From Bacteroidota bacterium (GTDB taxonomy: Bacteria > Bacteroidota > Bacteroidia > UKL13-3), in the NCBI GenBank assembly GCA_947477885.1, contig CANJUD010000001.1, forward strand, positions 296,632-360,631: a stretch of 64,000 bases of DNA, in the 5' to 3' direction. Shown here in pieces: positions 25,945-36,106 of this stretch (the first letter of the stretch is position 1; every line of letters starts with the position of its first letter). Below the pieces are notes generated by a model. That model searched no databases. It was not told the DNA's origin and saw only the letters and a list, made by a program, of their open reading frames with translations. A program made the position numbers and the translations under genes.

Positions 25945-27564
25945 ATGGACAAAGTAAAATACATTTTTGTAACCGGTGGTGTTACCTCTTCTCTTGGCAA
26001 AGGCATCATTTCAGCCTCATTAGCTAAACTTCTTCAAGCTCGTGGTTATTCTGTAACCATACAAAAGTTTGATCCTTATATCAATCTCGACCCTGGAACT
26101 TTAAATCCTTACGAGCACGGCGAATGCTATGTAACCGATGACGGTGCCGAAACCGATTTGGACTTGGGCCATTACGAAAGATTTCTAAATGTTCCTACCA
26201 GTCAGGCAAACAATGTTACTACCGGGCGTATATATCAATATGTGATAGACCAAGAACGCCAAGGTGCTTATTTGGGTAAAACAGTTCAGGTAATTCCGCA
26301 TATTACCGATGAGATAAAACGCCGCATGCAATTGCTTGGAGAAACAGGGCAGTTCCAAATTATTATAACAGAAATAGGAGGCACGGTGGGCGATATAGAA
26401 AGCTTACCCTATATAGAAGCGGTGCGTCAGTTAAAGTGGGAAATGGGTCATGATGATTGTATGGTTATTCATCTCACACTAGTTCCATACCTGGCAGCAG
26501 CGGGCGAGTTAAAAACCAAACCTACACAGCACTCTGTAAAATTATTATTGGAATCGGGAATACAACCGGATGTACTGGTATGTCGCACTGAACATTCATT
26601 GAGTGATGATATCAGGAAAAAGATTGCCCTGTTTTGTAATGTGAATCGCAATGCAGTAATTGAAAGTTTGGACGTGGAAACTATATATGATGTGCCCATT
26701 AAAATGCTGAAGGAAAAACTGGACCGTACAGTTTTGGCAAAAATGAAATTACCTTTAAAAAATGAACCCGAACTTGAGCATTGGAAAGACTTTTTGTGGA
26801 AACTTAAAAACCCCAAAATGGAAGTTGATATTGGGTTGGTAGGTAAATACGTAGAACTGCCAGATGCGTATAAATCTATAATAGAAGCTTTCATACATGC
26901 AGGTGCACAGCGCGAGTGCAAAGTGAAGCTGCATTATATACACAGCGAAAGCATATCGGAAGAAAGTGCGAAATATAGATTGGGTAACTTGGATGGAATA
27001 TTAGTAGCACCAGGTTTTGGCGACCGAGGTATAGAGGGAAAGATAGAAGCGATAAGATATGTACGCGAACATAATATTCCATTCTTTGGTATATGCTTAG
27101 GTATGCAGTGTGCGGTAATTGAATTTGCCCGCAATGTATTAAAAATGAAAGACGCCCACAGTACCGAGATGAATGCCAAAACCAAGCACGCGGTAATAGA
27201 TATGATGGAAGAGCAAAAAAAGATTTCACAAAAAGGTGGCACCATGCGTTTGGGCAGCTACCCTTGCAATTTGGCTAAGGGGTCAAAGGCACTTACTGCT
27301 TATGGCAAGGCACATATTACCGAGCGTCACCGTCACCGTTACGAGTTTAATAATAAATTTCAACAAGAATTTATGGATGCGGGCATGTCGTTCACGGGTG
27401 TAAATCCTGATACCAATTTGGTAGAGATTATAGAATTGAATAAACATCCGTATTTCTTAGCAGTGCAATATCACCCTGAGTTGAAGAGTACGGTAGAAGC
27501 TCCACATCCTTTGTTTGTGCGTTTTATTAAAGCTGCACAAGAGCATAAGTTGGCAGAGAAATAA
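25945..27564 (+). CDS. pyrG: CTP synthase
   Basis: Aminates UTP to CTP using glutamine and ATP, the last step of pyrimidine nucleotide synthesis. The N-terminal synthase domain starts with [14 protein letters not shown]. The C-terminal class I glutaminase domain carries the nucleophile Cys384 in GICLGMQCA and the His510-Pro-Glu512 pair in YHPELKS. Length 539 is normal. It is monocistronic with its own -7 box; no terminator hairpin is obvious before the convergent barrel gene 79 nt away. Confidence 0.97.
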   Translation: MDKVKYIFVTGGVTSSLGKGIISASLAKLLQARGYSVTIQKFDPYINLDPGTLNPYEHGECYVTDDGAETDLDLGHYERFLNVPTSQANNVTTGRIYQYVIDQERQGAYLGKTVQVIPHITDEIKRRMQLLGETGQFQIIITEIGGTVGDIESLPYIEAVRQLKWEMGHDDCMVIHLTLVPYLAAAGELKTKPTQHSVKLLLESGIQPDVLVCRTEHSLSDDIRKKIALFCNVNRNAVIESLDVETIYDVPIKMLKEKLDRTVLAKMKLPLKNEPELEHWKDFLWKLKNPKMEVDIGLVGKYVELPDAYKSIIEAFIHAGAQRECKVKLHYIHSESISEESAKYRLGNLDGILVAPGFGDRGIEGKIEAIRYVREHNIPFFGICLGMQCAVIEFARNVLKMKDAHSTEMNAKTKHAVIDMMEEQKKISQKGGTMRLGSYPCNLAKGSKALTAYGKAHITERHRHRYEFNNKFQQEFMDAGMSFTGVNPDTNLVEIIELNKHPYFLAVQYHPELKSTVEAPHPLFVRFIKAAQEHKLAEK

Positions 27565-27643
27565 CACCGTTTTTGCGTGTCCGAGACCCCATCATAATCG
27601 TACAAGTATTACATTTATTTTGCCCAACTGCAAAAGATTGCTT

Positions 27644-28357
27644 CTAAAGTTTATAATATATACCTGTATTCAATCCTACCGAATATAAAAATTCATTAAC
27701 TGATGCGACTTTAATTGGTGCTAAAGAACGTCTATATGTTGGTTCAAGTTTTATATATATGTTTTTTCTGAGTTTGTATATTTGACCAATGCCGAAAACA
27801 ACAGCCGTGTTCACTTTGTTAAATCCATTGCTTAACAGATTACCCGCATGCCTACTTCTGTGTCCATCATTATAGTGACTGATTGAAGTAGTTTTTTGTG
27901 CTATAAAAAAATTTGGGGATAGCCCTGCAATAAGATAGAGTTTCCTTTTAGGTATTATAAAATAATTTAGTTTAATAGGAACATCAAGATACAGATAATG
28001 ATAATTAAAATCTACAGAAATGGGACTTGTTGGATTAGAAGGGGAATATCCGCCAGTGAAGGTTGCAATTTCACCTTTGTCAGTATACAACAATCCAATT
28101 TCTATGTTGACCCTTTTATTTATATACATAGAAAAGTTAAATCCTGATGCAGAGCCTAGCTTTGGATGCTCTATTTGATTTCTGCTTTTTATCAAATCTG
28201 TTACTGTTGGTGTTGGTAAATCTGTGTTTAGTTTTCTATAAGAAAAATCGGGTGAAAATGTAAAGCCGACGGAATACTTTTTTATATTAACCTTTTTAGG
28301 GTCTTGGCAAAAAACAGTCATAGGGATAAATGCCAGAAATAATAATATCTTTTGCAT
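27644..28357 (-). CDS. Outer-membrane beta-barrel protein, PorT-like
   Basis: A 237-residue protein with a signal peptide (about 1-17, ending VFC-Q) followed by amphipathic strands of an 8-10 strand barrel: VGFTFSPDFSYRKL, INIEIGLLYTDKGEIA-like, YHYLYLDVPIKLNYFIIP, KLYLIAGLSPNFFIAQK, and a final SVGLNTGIYYKL. The motif 'LDVPIKLNYF' is characteristic of Bacteroidota PorT/OMP_b-brl_2 proteins. It is last in a four-gene minus-strand operon, 9 nt after a large secreted protein gene, and may dock or present the upstream products (inference). Confidence 0.8.
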   Translation of the reverse strand: MQKILLFLAFIPMTVFCQDPKKVNIKKYSVGFTFSPDFSYRKLNTDLPTPTVTDLIKSRNQIEHPKLGSASGFNFSMYINKRVNIEIGLLYTDKGEIATFTGGYSPSNPTSPISVDFNYHYLYLDVPIKLNYFIIPKRKLYLIAGLSPNFFIAQKTTSISHYNDGHRSRHAGNLLSNGFNKVNTAVVFGIGQIYKLRKNIYIKLEPTYRRSLAPIKVASVNEFLYSVGLNTGIYYKL

Positions 28358-28366
28358 AATGGTATT

Positions 28367-31159
28367 TTATCTTAAGATGGTAACCTCAATCCAAGGGTTT
28401 TTTATAGGGCCATATCCGCCACTGCACACTCTTTTAAACTTTGCCCAACTCCATTTCCATTTCAAACACCCATTTTGGGGATCATTTGCATATTCAATAT
28501 CTTCCCAATCATGCCCACATTTCTTAACCTGAAGTTTTATATAATATACACCTTGCCACAAAGGTCTTTCATCACCACCACTATAATAGGTTCCTTTCCA
28601 ATAAATATCCCCATTTCTAATTCCATATACAGGATCGCCATATCCATGTGCCGCATATAAATCAGGCTGCCTCTTTCCAGCTATCCATGAAAAAACACTT
28701 CCCCAGCCTCCCAATACCATTATCCTCCATTCTGTTGCATGGCCGAATGTAAAAGAGTCGCCTATGTTTTTGTGTTTTTCATATATTACCAATGAATCTA
28801 CATTTGTTCCAATTGCATTGCCACATATTAAGGTGTCACCACTTACATAACCTTTATTCCCAAGTGCAAATGAATCTACTATACTTCCGCAGGGGTTTGA
28901 TATTGTATATTTCACTTTTGCGTAATGTCCATCTACTGGATTATATCTAAGTGTGTCACCAACAAATGTCTTGGTTTGTTTTAGTGAGTTTGAAATAGTG
29001 ATGTCGCTTATATTCCAAGTAATCTGTGAATATGTAGTATTAGCACAGTCGAAAAATATTTTATTAGCACAACCACTTGTGTCAAAAATAATACTGCATG
29101 CTATAGGGTCACAGAAAACGCGAACAGTATCAGTCGACTGGCAAGAACCAGCATTAACGGTAAGATAATAAGTGAGAGGGTACACGACGGCTCCTGTAGG
29201 AATACAAAGGGTAACATAAGAGGAAGGGCTTTGTAAAAATGTAGTTGGTGACCAACTATAGGTATATCCTGACCTGGAACTGTCGCCCAAATAAATTGGT
29301 GGAGGATCACAACATCTGTCTGGACCTGCCAATGCTTTGGCGGGGCATGTTATAGAAAACACATTGCTATCCAAAGCCCAAGGAGTGCATTCATTACCAA
29401 CTGCTAGTATTAGTTTATAATACTGACCACATTCCCACTTTATATTATCAATATTGGCCATTGTATCATTTATCAAGGCGGATAAGTTATAATGTCCTAC
29501 CTGTTTTCCTACATATAGTTGGGTTGCCGTTTTTGTTGTGTCTATATGACCCAGTGAATCGCAAGCCATCAGGTTTACCTTATACATTGTTTCTTTAAGA
29601 CTGCTATCAGCGTCAAACCATACACTATCATTTATGCAAAATGAACTAGGCATATTTATGTTTGCGGAGGGGGTATTGTCAGTACAAAAATCAAAATAAG
29701 CATAGCCAAAATGAGCACCTGGCGAACAATCTGAAACAGTAGCTTCCATTATCATACTTTGACCATATCGGGGACTTAAATCATAACTTCTGCAAGCCCA
29801 GTCCCGATAATACACTCCGCTTGTTACAGTTTGACTAAAAAACGGGTCTTTATTTGATACCACCCTTCTAAAATAATCTACAGCATCCCAATCGCTATAT
29901 AATTTACCTCTATACAACCTGTATGTTGCAAAAGGCTGTATGTTGGCAGCGTGACCTCCATCTTCCATTACTATGGCATAGTTGAAGTATAGCAATCCAT
30001 TATTACTGTCAACGGGATACGCATATCTAAATCGGTCTGCATTGAATATAGAGCCAATAGTCCCCAAACTATCACCCACTTTACCACTATGAGTACCTCC
30101 ATTACTGCATAGTTTTTTAAATCCATTGCCTACAATATTATCATTCACATTTGTTGTTGTGGCAAATTTCACTGGAGTATAGGAAGTTTCAAGCACATTG
30201 TCCATAAGATATGAAGACTGGTAAAAATTAAAGCCCTCAAAATTGTTCAACTCAAAATCATTGAATCTGCACCACCCAGACATTCCTTGTCGTACGGTTG
30301 CATTGTCATCAGTAGAAACATTGGTTACATAAAGCCTAAATATTTCCGATTGCCCCTTGTTATTTCCTACTGGTGTGTTGGGACCCGATTTTTTGGTCAG
30401 TACACGCCATAAAAAAGTCTTTCCTTGGGGAAACTTCCATAAATCACCTCCACCAATCCTTCTAGGGCTAGTGGTGTTAGAATATGTTATTATAGCAGGG
30501 TTTGTTGCCCACGCCTGCTCTTCGGTTTGCCCTGCTAGCATTTCTTTAAATACCAAACTATAATTTACGGTCCCACCACTATAGGTAGGGTACACGCTTT
30601 TCCATACAAAATCTATATTCCCCAATATATTGCTATATATCTTGGCATTGTTAAAGGGGGCAGTTGGTCCAGCGGACTGGTAGGGGTCTACATCAAACTG
30701 GGTTGAAAAGGAATCTATGGGCACTAAAGTAAGAGTATCTCTAGTATATACTTTAAAGGTATAAGTTCCAGCGGGCAGCCTGCCCGCATCGTAAAAATCG
30801 TCTGACATGGTTCCTGGCACCACATCAGAAATGGCATTGCTAAAAAACTGATTAAGAGAAACGGTGTATTGGCTAATATTAGGTGCAATCTTCGGTGCCA
30901 ATGAAGAGTCGGTATTTATTATATTTGTCGAACTTATATAAAGGTGTCCTGTAACTACACGTTTTTTTGTTTGCATGTTCACTAGTTTTATGGAAAGTAT
31001 ATTGTACTTGTCCCAATCACCGATAAAACAGGGCATCACAGCATCTTTAATTATCTGCACACTGTCTTGTGCTCTTGCTGTTTTGTGGGCAAGTAATAAA
31101 ATGGTTATAACCATTCCGGCATGCATACCTTTAAGGGTTGTTTGTAATAGTTTTTTCAT
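28367..31159 (-). CDS. Large secreted protein with Cys-bearing PKD-like segment
   Basis: A 930-residue exported protein; signal peptide about residues 1-30. I do not recognise an enzyme domain. Residues about 590-690 read as the AGPD...YSWSPTTFLQSP...YYLTVNAGSCQSTDTVRV domain that is frequent in Bacteroidota gliding and surface proteins. Repeated CxxC-like and isolated cysteines occur afterwards. The C-terminus (SWAKFKRVCSGGYGPIKNPWIEVTI) does not look like a T9SS sorting domain, unlike its two upstream neighbours. It lies third in a four-gene operon, gaps 20 and 9 nt. Probably a surface or secreted structural protein. Confidence 0.7.
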   Translation of the reverse strand: MKKLLQTTLKGMHAGMVITILLLAHKTARAQDSVQIIKDAVMPCFIGDWDKYNILSIKLVNMQTKKRVVTGHLYISSTNIINTDSSLAPKIAPNISQYTVSLNQFFSNAISDVVPGTMSDDFYDAGRLPAGTYTFKVYTRDTLTLVPIDSFSTQFDVDPYQSAGPTAPFNNAKIYSNILGNIDFVWKSVYPTYSGGTVNYSLVFKEMLAGQTEEQAWATNPAIITYSNTTSPRRIGGGDLWKFPQGKTFLWRVLTKKSGPNTPVGNNKGQSEIFRLYVTNVSTDDNATVRQGMSGWCRFNDFELNNFEGFNFYQSSYLMDNVLETSYTPVKFATTTNVNDNIVGNGFKKLCSNGGTHSGKVGDSLGTIGSIFNADRFRYAYPVDSNNGLLYFNYAIVMEDGGHAANIQPFATYRLYRGKLYSDWDAVDYFRRVVSNKDPFFSQTVTSGVYYRDWACRSYDLSPRYGQSMIMEATVSDCSPGAHFGYAYFDFCTDNTPSANINMPSSFCINDSVWFDADSSLKETMYKVNLMACDSLGHIDTTKTATQLYVGKQVGHYNLSALINDTMANIDNIKWECGQYYKLILAVGNECTPWALDSNVFSITCPAKALAGPDRCCDPPPIYLGDSSRSGYTYSWSPTTFLQSPSSYVTLCIPTGAVVYPLTYYLTVNAGSCQSTDTVRVFCDPIACSIIFDTSGCANKIFFDCANTTYSQITWNISDITISNSLKQTKTFVGDTLRYNPVDGHYAKVKYTISNPCGSIVDSFALGNKGYVSGDTLICGNAIGTNVDSLVIYEKHKNIGDSFTFGHATEWRIMVLGGWGSVFSWIAGKRQPDLYAAHGYGDPVYGIRNGDIYWKGTYYSGGDERPLWQGVYYIKLQVKKCGHDWEDIEYANDPQNGCLKWKWSWAKFKRVCSGGYGPIKNPWIEVTILR

Positions 31160-31179
31160 AAATATCCGTTTTATTAGGT

Positions 31180-32088
31180 TTATTTTATAAATTTTTGGGT
31201 AGCGAAACTGCCATCGCTATATCCTACGTATAATATGTACATTCCAGGTGTTAGATTAGCCGTGCTAAGTCTATTATTGGCAGGCTTTGCACTGTTTATC
31301 AATTTGCCTGCAATATCCCATACCTGCATATTTATTACTTGTGCATCGTTTGCTGTGTTTATATGCAGTTCATCACCCACAGGGTTTGGGCTTATGCTTA
31401 TTGTCCTTCTGCTTTCTGCCGCTAATATATTGGTGTATAGTCCCCAATCTGTAGAGAAGCTAACCAGTATTCTGTTAGGATTTAGTACCTTTATCGCCTC
31501 CTCTGTTTCAGACACTTCAGTGTCCCATACTCTATATTTGTATATGTGAGTTCCATAAGATTGTTTTGCGATATAGATACCCATTTCATGTCCATTGCAG
31601 CGACACAAAAATGAATCAGTTGGAGATAACCATATCCAACCTTTATGATCTACTGTCCCGTATATATTGAAACTTGCAAAAGTATATATTACTTGGTTTA
31701 TCTTATCACTATCAGCCTTAGTGTCAGACAATATAGTATCCAGTTTCCATACATTCAAAACTTTTAGGTCATGGTTCATCAATGCCGCTACATATATTGA
31801 TGGTGTATCAGGTTGCAGAAGCTGGCCATCCAAATAAGCACCTTTAGGGTCAGATGTAAAGTACCCAATAAATTGGGTGTCATTTACTATATGCACTTCA
31901 TTAAGACTAAAGGATACATTGTCTGTAGCATGTATCTGTTTTACTATATTAAAATTGCTATCTAAAATAGCAATTACATGGTTTTTGCCCCAGTTCGTTT
32001 GGGCTTTAGAAAGGTTGCTATAACACATACTTAAAAGCAGCATGAAGAAAAGAAACCGTCTTGATTTGGGTTGTTTTTTATTGTTCAT
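31180..32088 (-). CDS. T9SS type A sorting-domain protein, unknown body
   Basis: A 302-residue protein with a signal peptide (about 1-30, ending SKA-Q) and a C-terminal T9SS sorting domain over the last 75 residues: ISPNPVGDELHINT, MQVWDIAGKLI, LTPGMYILYVGYSDGSFATQKFIK. The middle section lacks a recognised domain, but strands such as IYVAALMNHDLKVLNVWKLD suggest a beta-propeller-like sheet. It is second in the four-gene operon, 15 nt after the LamG gene. It is presumably exported through T9SS and attached to the cell surface. Confidence 0.8.
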   Translation of the reverse strand: MNNKKQPKSRRFLFFMLLLSMCYSNLSKAQTNWGKNHVIAILDSNFNIVKQIHATDNVSFSLNEVHIVNDTQFIGYFTSDPKGAYLDGQLLQPDTPSIYVAALMNHDLKVLNVWKLDTILSDTKADSDKINQVIYTFASFNIYGTVDHKGWIWLSPTDSFLCRCNGHEMGIYIAKQSYGTHIYKYRVWDTEVSETEEAIKVLNPNRILVSFSTDWGLYTNILAAESRRTISISPNPVGDELHINTANDAQVINMQVWDIAGKLINSAKPANNRLSTANLTPGMYILYVGYSDGSFATQKFIK

Positions 32089-32103
32089 AATATATTTTAA
32101 TTT

Positions 32104-33075
32104 TTATTCTGTCATTATCTTTTTTGCTACGTCACCAAGCCTTATGATATATATTCCTTTAGGGAAACTAGACAAATCAATACTCTTCTGCGTTTGACCA
32201 ATTAACCATATATCTTTATATATTTGCTCCCCTAATATATTATATATTATAAGCGGTTCTTTTTGTTGAGTTTTGTATTCGATAGTTATTATATTATTTG
32301 CAGGGTTCGGAAAAACAACAATCCGGCTTTCCAATATTGTTTCCAACTTGGTATCCTGTATTCTAACTGCCTCACACGAACCTCGCAATTGGAATAACTG
32401 ATGAACTTCTTTTACCGCTAATTCACAGTTGTAAAATCGAATATCATCTATTTTACCCGTAAAGCCTCTTCCTATATTAATATTTCCTGTCGATTGCAAG
32501 ATTATATACGTCTGCGTCACATCAGAGACTCTCAATGTATCGTCTTCATATAAATACCATTTTTTGTTATTATACGTGCCAACTAAATGATGCCAAACAG
32601 TGTCAGGAATTGGAGGTCTTATAGTTGAAAAAATAGTATTATCATATTCACTGCCGAGCATTGCAAAATTGTCATCGTACAGTAATAAATGATAATCTGA
32701 AGGTAAGGGGCTTTGCGTATAATGTTTTTTGTTAAATAGCATTTCTAAATCACTTGGGTCGGTTGACCCTCCTGCATACCACAAACTAATGCTAAGTGCT
32801 TCTGTAGAGTCAATATCAAAATCCTTAGAATAATTAACCTCTATATAAGAAGCCGTATCGCCCTTGAATTTATAGGCACAGTTTGCAGTTCCATTGCGGT
32901 CTGTTGTTAATGTTACTGTACCTTTAACTGTTCCATTATTATTATAACCACTAATATCATTTGCATTCCCACCAAATGGGTAATAGGCTTTCAGCCCATT
33001 AAACACTTGCCCGTAAACAGAATTTAGCATGAATAATGCGGTTATCATAAAAAGTAATTTTTTTGCTTTTTTCAT
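32104..33075 (-). CDS. LamG-fold T9SS surface protein
   Basis: Signal peptide about 1-22. Residues 24-235 form a LamG/concanavalin-A-like jelly roll (LKAYYPFGGNANDISGYNNNG start; WHHLVGTYNNKKWYLYEDD; GKIDDIRFYNCELAVKEVHQLF end). The last ~75 residues form a T9SS type A sorting domain (VVFPNPANNIITIEY, IYNILGEQIYKD, FPKGIYIIRLG). LamG domains often bind glycans or matrix. First gene of the operon 33075-27644; a TATATTTG box is 50 nt upstream. Confidence 0.88.
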   Translation of the reverse strand: MKKAKKLLFMITALFMLNSVYGQVFNGLKAYYPFGGNANDISGYNNNGTVKGTVTLTTDRNGTANCAYKFKGDTASYIEVNYSKDFDIDSTEALSISLWYAGGSTDPSDLEMLFNKKHYTQSPLPSDYHLLLYDDNFAMLGSEYDNTIFSTIRPPIPDTVWHHLVGTYNNKKWYLYEDDTLRVSDVTQTYIILQSTGNINIGRGFTGKIDDIRFYNCELAVKEVHQLFQLRGSCEAVRIQDTKLETILESRIVVFPNPANNIITIEYKTQQKEPLIIYNILGEQIYKDIWLIGQTQKSIDLSSFPKGIYIIRLGDVAKKIMTE

Positions 33076-33124
33076 CGCGTTTTATATATTTTGTCATTAA
33101 ATCCATATTAATTAAATGTTCCGT

Positions 33125-33132
33125 CAAATATA
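33125..33132 (-). promoter_or_regulatory. -7 box of the four-gene secreted-protein operon
   Basis: TATATTTG on the minus strand, about 50 nt before the LamG gene start codon at 33075. Confidence 0.4.
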
Positions 33133-33759
33133 AAATATGTTTTTGTACCTACAGTTTATTTATATGCTCCCCACCTTTCTTAATAAAAAAAGAGGTGTGA
33201 ACTTTCCGACAGTTCCCTCAGAAGCAGGTACGAGAATACCCAAACACGAAAGAATTGAAGAAAAGAACACACCCCTAGGCGGGGTGCATCCCATTCAACA
33301 AAAAGTCATGTTTTGCAAATTTCTCGTTTAGCTTCTGACCGTTTTGTTTAAATGAATGCTATATATATTTTATGTATTTTAAATTTCTTAGCTGACAAAG
33401 CTAACCCCAAAAATAATACCTACCAAATTGTTAACTTTTGTCAAAAAAACCACGGGGTTTTCTACTACGTCCTAATCCTTATTTATCAATATCTTACAAA
33501 AAAACTACCATTTTTAGGCACTAAAAATGTCGTATTTCCGCCACTTTTACTCAGTTCAAATAGCATTAACCTAATTCATTTGCCCATGGTTGGTGTTTTC
33601 ACCAATCACAATAAACCCACCATCCACTTTTTTCATACCGCTTGCAAGCTTTTTTTCAAAAAAAGGCGTCTAACAAAATAACCTTTCAAAACAAACCTTA
33701 AACCTTCATCTCTCAATGCACAGTGAACTAACACACCTGCATAATCATACATTAGACCT

Positions 33760-33963
33760 GTATTCTATACATACACTACCGTATTCCATACCTTCACGCT
33801 TATATTCCGAGCAAGTATACCTGTATTCCATACCATCACACCCATATTCCAAGCAATCACTACCACATTCCACACCTTCACACTTATATTCCGAGCAAGC
33901 ACACCTGTATTCCATACCATCACATCTATATTCCAAGCATACACTATCGTATTCCATACCTTT
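33760..33963. repeat. 42-bp tandem array with 21-bp half period
   Basis: A 21-bp half unit (33760-33780) is followed by four 42-bp units (33781, 33823, 33865, 33907) and a partial unit. Alternating halves carry GTATTCCATACC and ATATTCC-GAGCAAG / CCAAGCAA cores. Because 42 is divisible by three, both strands stay open; the translated repeats are LYSIPSHLYSEQ-like (+) and GMEYRC-CLEYR-like (-). Confidence 0.85.
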
Positions 33964-34068
33964 CAATCTTCCCAATGTAAATCCCTACTCGTTTATCCTT
34001 ACTAATCTTTTTTTATCCCTAGTAACACATCATTCCCAATCTCCGTCTCAAATCCAATATTTTAACCC

Positions 34069-34076
34069 TATATTTG
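34069..34076 (+). promoter_or_regulatory. -7 box just before the BatA gene
   Basis: TATATTTG ends 8 nt before ATG 34085, leaving at most a very short leader. Confidence 0.5.
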
Positions 34077-34084
34077 CACTTTAA

Positions 34085-36106
34085 ATGCAGTTCGTCAATC
34101 CCGGTTTCTTGTGGGCCATGCTGGCGGTGTCGATTCCGATACTTATTCATTTGTTTAATTTCAGGAGGTTCAAGCGGGTGATGTTCACCAATATCAGCTT
34201 GCTGCGGAATATACAAATTGAAACCAAAAACCGTCAACGGGTCAAAAATCTTCTTATACTGATAGCACGCTGTTTGGCTATTATATGTTTGGTGCTAGCA
34301 TTTGCCCAACCGTTTATCCCTGCTAACAATCAAAACAATGATAACCGCCGCAGGGCAGTAAGTGTATATATAGATAATTCCTATAGCATGAATGCCACAG
34401 GCAGCAGTGGCGACCTTCTGCAAACTGCGAAGAACCGTGCAAGGGAGTTGGTAAAAAGCATGAGGGAGACCGATCGTTTTCAAATATTGAGCAACGATTT
34501 TACAGGCAAAGGTCAGCACCTCTTGGGCAAAGACGAAGCACTATTAGCCATTGATGAAGTGAAGTTGAGTCCGGTGAGTAGATATATGTCGGCTATTATG
34601 GAGCGACAAAAAGAAGCCTTAAGTCGTGCCACGGGCATCCGTAAAATGGCTATCATAGTGAGCGATTTTCAAAAAACCACCTCCGATATTTCGGCACTAA
34701 AACCCGATAGTAATGTACAAACGTTGTTGGTGCCACTTAAAGCAAATGCGATACAAAATGTAGCAATAGATTCATGCTGGTTCGAAACACCATTTATACA
34801 ATTGAACGGACCTAATAAGTTAATGGTCTCTATCAAAAATTATGGGGAACAAAATATAGAAAATGGCTCTATTAGCTTGAAATTAAATGGTAAGCAAAAA
34901 GCAGTTTCAGGATTTAATTGCGGCAAACATAACAGCGCTACTGCGGTATTATCTTTCACATTAGACCAAGCAGGTTGGCAAAGCGGGGAGCTTGCCATTG
35001 TAGACAATCCTATTACCTTCGACGATAAGTTTTATATAGCTTTTGAGTCGGCAAAAAACTATAATATATTATGTGTTAATGGCGGCAACGAATCGCCCGC
35101 CATTAACAGTGTTTTTGCAACCGAACCTATGTGCAGTCTCACCAATTTGCCAGAAACAAGAATCGATTATCAGCAACTTGCCAAAAGTGATTTGGTGATA
35201 CTTAATGGCTGCAATGAAATTAGCAGCGGCACTATTGACGAGCTCAATAAGTACTTGAATAAAGGCGGCGATTTGGTGGTGTTCCCAGGTGTGAAAGGCG
35301 TGGACAAGCTAAACAATTTATTGGCAACCCGTCAATTAAAATATATAGAAAAGCCATCCGGTATTATAACAGAAGTAGAGCAGCTGAACGAGCAAAGTGC
35401 CTTGTTTGCGGGTGTATATGAAAAGAAATCGCAGCAGGATGAATTGCCTAGTGTTAAAAATTTTTATACTATTGATGCTGGAAACTCATCAGGATTTGAA
35501 CCCGTGATGAAACTTAAAAATGGAGGTTGGTTTGCTATTCAAACAAAAGCAGGCAAGGGAAAAATATTGATGGTGGCATCGCCGCTGCTGCCCGATTGGT
35601 GTGGCCTTGCCCAAAGTCCATATTTCATACCCATGATGTTGAAAGCTGCATTTATGAGCAAACCTGTCGGTAATTTATTTAATAGAATTGGCGGAAATGG
35701 ATTGGTACCTTTGGGTGTGGAAGTATTAAAAACCGAGAAAGGTGTAAAACTATATAAAGACAAATTGGAATTGGTTCCCGAATTATTGAATAGAAATGGT
35801 GAAACTTTTTTATATACTGCCGATATGATGAAAGAGGCGGGAAATTATATATTGGCAGCCAATAATACAAATCCTGCAATAGCATATAACTATAATAATT
35901 TGGAAAGTGATATGAGTTGCTATGAAGCAGCAGATATTGAAAAACAAATAGCAAATACTTCTATCAAACTTATAAGCAACAGCGACCAAAAACTAAACGA
36001 CGGACTGAGCCAACTGGCGCTGGGCACGCAGCTTTGGAAGATGTTTATGTGGCTGGCATTGCTGATGGTTATTATAGAAATCGCACTCATTAAATTTTTG
36101 AAATGA
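34085..36106 (+). CDS. BatA/VWA-like membrane protein
   Basis: The first ~90 residues match the BatA (aerotolerance regulator) N-terminal domain: FLWAMLAVSIPILIHLFNFRRFKRVMFTNISLL followed by a second transmembrane helix (LLILIARCLAIICLVLAFAQPF). A von Willebrand A-like region follows with the DxSxS metal motif as DNSYSM (about 98-103). The later half resembles a glutamine-amidotransferase-like fold (SGFEPVMKLKNGGWFAIQTKAGKGKILMV). A third helix ends the protein (about 650-670). It overlaps the next gene by 4 nt (ATGA). Role: inner-membrane envelope stress or assembly factor by family; substrate unknown. Confidence 0.85.
   Translation: MQFVNPGFLWAMLAVSIPILIHLFNFRRFKRVMFTNISLLRNIQIETKNRQRVKNLLILIARCLAIICLVLAFAQPFIPANNQNNDNRRRAVSVYIDNSYSMNATGSSGDLLQTAKNRARELVKSMRETDRFQILSNDFTGKGQHLLGKDEALLAIDEVKLSPVSRYMSAIMERQKEALSRATGIRKMAIIVSDFQKTTSDISALKPDSNVQTLLVPLKANAIQNVAIDSCWFETPFIQLNGPNKLMVSIKNYGEQNIENGSISLKLNGKQKAVSGFNCGKHNSATAVLSFTLDQAGWQSGELAIVDNPITFDDKFYIAFESAKNYNILCVNGGNESPAINSVFATEPMCSLTNLPETRIDYQQLAKSDLVILNGCNEISSGTIDELNKYLNKGGDLVVFPGVKGVDKLNNLLATRQLKYIEKPSGIITEVEQLNEQSALFAGVYEKKSQQDELPSVKNFYTIDAGNSSGFEPVMKLKNGGWFAIQTKAGKGKILMVASPLLPDWCGLAQSPYFIPMMLKAAFMSKPVGNLFNRIGGNGLVPLGVEVLKTEKGVKLYKDKLELVPELLNRNGETFLYTADMMKEAGNYILAANNTNPAIAYNYNNLESDMSCYEAADIEKQIANTSIKLISNSDQKLNDGLSQLALGTQLWKMFMWLALLMVIIEIALIKFLK

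Larger units (their letters stand above)
33076..34084. other. 1-kb intergenic region with tandem repeats and hairpins
   Basis: No convincing gene. It holds the LamG-gene promoter box (33125-33132), a GC-rich CCCCTAGGCGGGG palindrome near 33272-33286, a TTGGTG-TTTT-CACCAA hairpin (33590-33605) that matches the core of the element at 46139-46288, and a 21/42-bp tandem array (33760-33963). A 122-codon frame (33716-34084) and a 76-codon frame on the other strand translate the array and look non-coding. Confidence 0.6.

Noticed and set aside
33137-33331. 64-codon + frame in the intergenic region
   Set aside because: No signal peptide, family or upstream promoter; composition changes along it, with a palindrome inside.
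33716-34084. 122-codon frame and the opposite 76-codon frame over the tandem array
   Set aside because: Both arise because the 21/42-bp unit is a multiple of three; the sequence outside the array shows no protein-like pattern and no start signal.
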